From CAZXNF01 sp050741255 (lineage in GTDB: Bacteria; Pseudomonadota; Gammaproteobacteria; Burkholderiales; SG8-41), in the NCBI GenBank assembly GCA_050741255.1, contig JBOIEQ010000104.1, forward strand, positions 1 through 15,462: DNA of 15,462 nucleotides, in the 5' to 3' direction. Below the pieces are notes generated by a model, which ran no database searches, had not been told where the DNA came from, and worked only from the letters and a program-made list of their open reading frames with translations. Shown piece by piece: positions 12,482-15,462 of this stretch. Position 1 is the first letter of the stretch, and each line of letters begins with the position of its first letter. The translations under genes and the position numbers were made by a program.

Positions 12482-13497
12482 GCTTTCTTCTTTTTTTTCG
12501 CCTTGCCGGCAGGCGCTTTTACCGCGAGCTTGCCCTCGAGATCCTCCGTGCGGTCCCCGAGGTCCGCCAGCAGCCCCTCGTCCGAGAGGTCGAGCGGGTG
12601 GGAGTGCTTCCAGTCCTTTTTCGCGATCTTGTGCAAGCGGTCGACCACCTCGTCGTCGCGCACCTCGATCGCCAGTTCGCGCCGGCTGTCGAAGCTGCCA
12701 GGCGCGAGGTTGATCGAGCCGACGATGGCCGCCACGCCGTCGGCCAGCAGCATCTTGCCGTGCAGCTTCAGGCCCCGCAGCTTGTGGATCTTGACGCCGA
12801 CGTCGTCGAGGATGCGCATGCCGCCGACCGCCTCGACCAGCTTTTCCTTCTTCAGCGAATGCGGCGGCCGCGCCATCACATGCACCTTCACGCCCCGGCG
12901 CGCCGCGCGCACGATGCGCTCGAGGATCACCGTGTCCTGGTAGCGCTCGTTCTGCACGAACAGCGTGTGCTTCGCGCCGTCGATGAACTGCGCGATGCGG
13001 TCGCGCCCGTTGAGCGGGCACCAGATCAGGTGCGCGTCGGCGCCGGGCGCGAACGTTTTCCGGTGCCAGTCGGCCTCGAAGCATTCGAGGATCTCCTCCA
13101 CCTCGCGGCGGTGGTCGGTGACGACCGCGTAATCGCGGGTCTCGGTCAGGTTCTTGGTCGCCCAGTTGAGCGACTTCACGAAGGCCGTCGTGTCGTCCAC
13201 GACCATGGATTTTTCGTGGGTGAGATCGACCTCGGGACTGCTGTCGATCACCTCGATGCCGGCGCGGGTGAGTTTTTTCCGCGTATCGACGTTGTCCTCC
13301 TCGCCGCTCCTGCGGGCGGGATTCAGCATCACGCGCACATCCACGCCGCGCTTCTTTGCCGCGATGACCGCGTCGAGCAGCGACGGGTCCGAGAACACGA
13401 ACATCTTGACCTTGAGGGACTTAGACGCCCGCGCGATCGCATCGAGGATCGGCGTGGCGGCATCATCGGGCATGACGAGTAGCGAACGTGAGGCCAT
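12478..13497 (-). CDS. Phospholipase D-like protein with two HKD motifs
   Basis: The 339-residue protein has two HxKx4D motifs, at residues 94-101 (HEKSMVVD, followed by SLNW) and 246-253 (HGKMLLAD, followed by GSINLAPGS), so it can form a complete PLD active site on its own. It differs from the window's ClsB in length and sequence and has no membrane segment or signal peptide. Possible activities are phosphatidyl transfer, phospholipid hydrolysis or nuclease activity; sequence alone does not decide. The C-terminus is Lys-rich (GKAKKKKKA), suggesting binding to acidic lipids or nucleic acid. The ATG at 13497 is 14 bases after the ABC transporter stop, so the two are probably one transcript. 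The stop TAG at 12480-12478 shares a CTAG with the convergent acetate kinase stop. An A8 run (coding strand; plus-strand T8 at 12491-12498) lies in the tail and is prone to slippage. Confidence 0.88.
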   Translation of the reverse strand: MASRSLLVMPDDAATPILDAIARASKSLKVKMFVFSDPSLLDAVIAAKKRGVDVRVMLNPARRSGEEDNVDTRKKLTRAGIEVIDSSPEVDLTHEKSMVVDDTTAFVKSLNWATKNLTETRDYAVVTDHRREVEEILECFEADWHRKTFAPGADAHLIWCPLNGRDRIAQFIDGAKHTLFVQNERYQDTVILERIVRAARRGVKVHVMARPPHSLKKEKLVEAVGGMRILDDVGVKIHKLRGLKLHGKMLLADGVAAIVGSINLAPGSFDSRRELAIEVRDDEVVDRLHKIAKKDWKHSHPLDLSDEGLLADLGDRTEDLEGKLAVKAPAGKAKKKKKA

Positions 13498-13511
13498 GGG
13501 ATATCCCTGTG

Positions 13512-15329
13512 TCAGGCAGCAGTCGTACCGAACTGAATGCGGTAGAGCTCGGCATACACGCCGTTCAGCGCCAGCAGTTCATCATGAGTGCCATGCTCCG
13601 CGACCACGCCCGACTTCAGCACGATGATCTGGTCGGAATCGCGGATGGTGGAGAGCCGGTGCGCGATCGTGATGGTGGTGCGCCCCTGCATCAACCGGCC
13701 CAGCGCTTCGATCACCAGCTTCTCGGACTCGGTGTCGAGCGCCGCCGTCGGCTCGTCGAGAATGAGGATGGGCGAATTGCGGATGACCGCGCGCGCGATG
13801 CCGATGCGCTGGCGCTGTCCGCCGGAGAGCGTCATCCCGCGCTCGCCGACCTCGGTGTCGTAGCCGCGCGGCATCTTCGCGATGAATTCATCGGCGTTCG
13901 CGAGCTTCGCGGCGGCGATCACGTCTTCGTCCGTCGCGCCCTCGCGCCCGTAGGCGATGTTGTCGCGCACCGTGCCGTGGAACAGCACGGTGTCCTGCAG
14001 CACGAAACCGATCTGGCCCCGCAACGCTTTCAACCGGAAGTCGCGCAGGTCGACGCCGTCGATGGTCACGCGCCCCGCCGTCGGGTCGTAGAAACGCGGG
14101 ATCAGGCTCACGATGGTGGACTTGCCGCCGCCCGTGGGGCCGACGACGCCGATCCGCTGGCCGGACTGGATGGTGAAACTGACGTCCTTCAGCACCGGCG
14201 CCTCGGCATCGTAGGCAAAGGCCACGTGTTCGAACACGATCTCGCCCGCGCGCGGCCCCTCCACCCGCGCACCGGGCCGCTCCGGGATCATGTCGTCGGC
14301 GTCCAGAATCGCGCGCACCCGCTCCACGCCCACCGCGGCGGCGGCGATCGTGTTGGTCATCTTGGCGAGGTCCTGCACCGGCTTGAAGAACTTGGCGAGG
14401 TACGCCAAAAACACGGTCAGCGCGCCGATCGTCATCACATCGGTCAGGATCAGGGCGGCGCCGCGCCACAGGACGAAGGCCGTGCACAGTGCGACGATGA
14501 CGGTGACCACCGGCGAGAGCATCGACTTCACGCGCCGCGCCGCCAGCGCGGCATCCACCGCGGCGCGGCTGGTGACGGTCAGGTGATCCTCCTCCAGGGT
14601 CTCGCGCCCGAAGGCCTTCACCACCCGCATCGACTCCAGCCCCTGCTGCACCTCGGCCACGATCGCGCTCTGGCGCCTGCGCACCTCATGCGTCGCCTTC
14701 TTGACCGCCTTCTTGAAACGCATCACGAACATCAGCAGGAAGGGCGTGACGCCCACCGCGATCAGCGCGAAGTCCCAGTCGAGCCAGAACATGATGCCGA
14801 CCATGCCGAAGATGGTCAGCACGTCGACCAGGATGCCCAGCGTGGAGGACGACGCGAAGTTCTGGATCGTCGCGATGTCGGTGGTGATCGTGGACAGCAG
14901 CGCGCCGGACTGGTGCTTGTCGTAGTAGGCGAGCGACAGCCGGTCGAGGTGGCGATAAACCTTCATCCGCAGGTCGTTGGCGACCCACTGGCCCACGCTC
15001 TCGGTGTAGTAGTTGTCGATGTAGCTGGCAACGGCGCCCAGCACCGCGATCGCCACGACGCCGATCGCCGCCGCGCCCGCGAGCGCCATCTTGTGATCGA
15101 TGACCGCGCTGCCGAGCAGGCGCGCAAGCCATTCCGGCAGCGGATGCTGGCCGACCACGTTGTCGAGCACGATCTTGAGCGGCCACGGCGCGGCGAGACT
15201 CGCCGCCGTTTCGACCAGCATGGCCAGAAAGATGATCGTGAGCCAGCCGTGGTACGACCGGACGAGCTCACGCACCAGCGGCAGCATGCTACCGGCGCGC
15301 GGGGTGTCCTGATCTGCGTGACCGGCCAT
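13512..15329 (-). CDS. MsbA-like ABC exporter, fused membrane and ATPase domains
   Basis: The 605-residue half-transporter has an exporter-type membrane domain (about residues 25-330, with hydrophobic helices near 30-48, 82-103, 162-200 and 270-310) fused to an ATPase domain (362-600). The ATPase motifs are complete: Walker A GPTGGGKST (397-405), Q-loop Gln445 in VLQD, signature LSGGQRQR (501-508), Walker B ILILDEPT with Asp525 and Glu526, D-loop AALD, and H-loop His557 in IAHRLST. It should work as a homodimer in the inner membrane. Lipid, lipid A or drug export are all compatible; a PLD-family gene directly downstream favours lipids but does not prove it. The ATG at 15329 begins a short hydrophilic leader. 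A stem-loop at 15366-15392 separates it from ssb. Confidence 0.93.
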   Translation of the reverse strand: MAGHADQDTPRAGSMLPLVRELVRSYHGWLTIIFLAMLVETAASLAAPWPLKIVLDNVVGQHPLPEWLARLLGSAVIDHKMALAGAAAIGVVAIAVLGAVASYIDNYYTESVGQWVANDLRMKVYRHLDRLSLAYYDKHQSGALLSTITTDIATIQNFASSSTLGILVDVLTIFGMVGIMFWLDWDFALIAVGVTPFLLMFVMRFKKAVKKATHEVRRRQSAIVAEVQQGLESMRVVKAFGRETLEEDHLTVTSRAAVDAALAARRVKSMLSPVVTVIVALCTAFVLWRGAALILTDVMTIGALTVFLAYLAKFFKPVQDLAKMTNTIAAAAVGVERVRAILDADDMIPERPGARVEGPRAGEIVFEHVAFAYDAEAPVLKDVSFTIQSGQRIGVVGPTGGGKSTIVSLIPRFYDPTAGRVTIDGVDLRDFRLKALRGQIGFVLQDTVLFHGTVRDNIAYGREGATDEDVIAAAKLANADEFIAKMPRGYDTEVGERGMTLSGGQRQRIGIARAVIRNSPILILDEPTAALDTESEKLVIEALGRLMQGRTTITIAHRLSTIRDSDQIIVLKSGVVAEHGTHDELLALNGVYAELYRIQFGTTAA

Positions 15330-15365
15330 CGGCAGGCGAACGTGGCTTAGAGCACCTGACAGGAT

Positions 15366-15392
15366 GGCGCTTCAGCTTGGCCCGGAAGCGCC
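15366..15392 (-). terminator. Possible stem-loop terminator after ssb
   Basis: GGCGCTTC at 15366-15373 pairs perfectly with GAAGCGCC at 15385-15392 around an 11-nt loop. It begins 37 bases beyond the ssb stop and ends 36 bases before the ABC exporter start. The minus-strand tail ATCCTGTCAG is not a U-run, so intrinsic termination would be weak. Confidence 0.35.
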
Positions 15393-15429
15393 GGAACGGG
15401 TAAACGCGCGGACTTGCGAAACAAACGGG

Positions 15430-15462
15430 CTAGAACGGGATATCGTCGTCCATGTCGTCGAA
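15430..15462 (-). CDS. ssb: Single-stranded DNA-binding protein, C-terminal tip only
   Basis: The last ten codons read FDDMDDDIPF followed by TAG at 15432-15430; the rest lies outside the window. An acidic run ending in D-D-I/L-P-F is the hallmark SSB tail that binds partner proteins of replication and repair (for example Pol III chi, RecO, PriA, exonuclease I). Few other bacterial proteins end this way. The DNA-binding OB-fold is not visible, so the assignment rests on the tail alone. Confidence 0.85.
   Translation of the reverse strand, partial: FDDMDDDIPF

Noticed and set aside
10691..13084. A 797-residue minus-strand frame across the pta-ackA region and part of the PLD gene
   Set aside because: It spans three real genes on both strands, is Arg/Ala/Gly-biased and has no domain; GC skew at codon positions explains its length.
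13488..15350. A 620-residue open frame antisense to the ABC exporter
   Set aside because: The exporter has every ABC motif in order. The opposite frame is His/Asp/Gln/Arg-rich low-complexity sequence typical of antisense frames.

Overview
The window is a GC-rich bacterial chromosome segment that looks betaproteobacterial, probably Burkholderiales or a relative. The evidence is gene order and family content: an fmdB - DUF502 - aspS - nudB - exonuclease/phosphatase - clsB series on one strand, a stand-alone Bug/TctC-type solute receptor, and strongly GC-biased third codon positions. No database search was possible, so the taxonomy is inference.

Layout. (1) Positions 1-411 carry the 3' part of a glycine-zipper envelope protein. 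(2) Positions 412-2095 are a scarred accessory patch. It holds a tandem 14-bp repeat, the broken C-terminal end of one TctC receptor, an intact TctC receptor (895-1857), and a frameshifted C-terminal scrap of a metallo-beta-lactamase-fold (lactonase-like) hydrolase. About 1.5 kb of it (497-2009) lies between two inward-facing near-identical 24-bp inverted repeats. (3) Positions 2096-10183 are one long run of minus-strand genes. In transcription order these are fmdB, a DUF502 membrane protein, aspS, a secreted guanyl-specific RNase (barnase/RNase Sa type), its barstar inhibitor, nudB, nadA, an SRPBCC/START-like protein, a YbhP-like endonuclease/exonuclease/phosphatase protein and clsB. (4) Positions 10332-12481 (plus strand) carry a short phosphate acetyl/butyryltransferase and an acetate kinase, an acyl-CoA to acyl-phosphate to acid + ATP module. 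(5) Positions 12478-15329 (minus strand) carry an MsbA-like ABC exporter followed by a second two-HKD phospholipase D-family protein. (6) The right edge (15430-15462) holds the last ten codons of ssb, recognised by its acidic DDDIPF tail.

How the genes fit together. The clsB group (SRPBCC, exonuclease/phosphatase, ClsB) is chained by ATGA and GTGA start/stop overlaps and resembles the E. coli ybhP-clsB pair, so it is probably a membrane-lipid unit. The ABC exporter and second PLD-family protein may be another lipid-related unit. The RNase and barstar genes also overlap by four bases, as expected for a toxin and its immunity protein, and sit inside a housekeeping run.

No clearly undescribed system stands out. 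The most unusual items are the inverted-repeat-bounded patch of gene remnants at 497-2009 and the RNase-barstar pair, which differs from barnase/barstar at two interface-equivalent residues. tRNA, rRNA, CRISPR and intact transposase genes were not seen.
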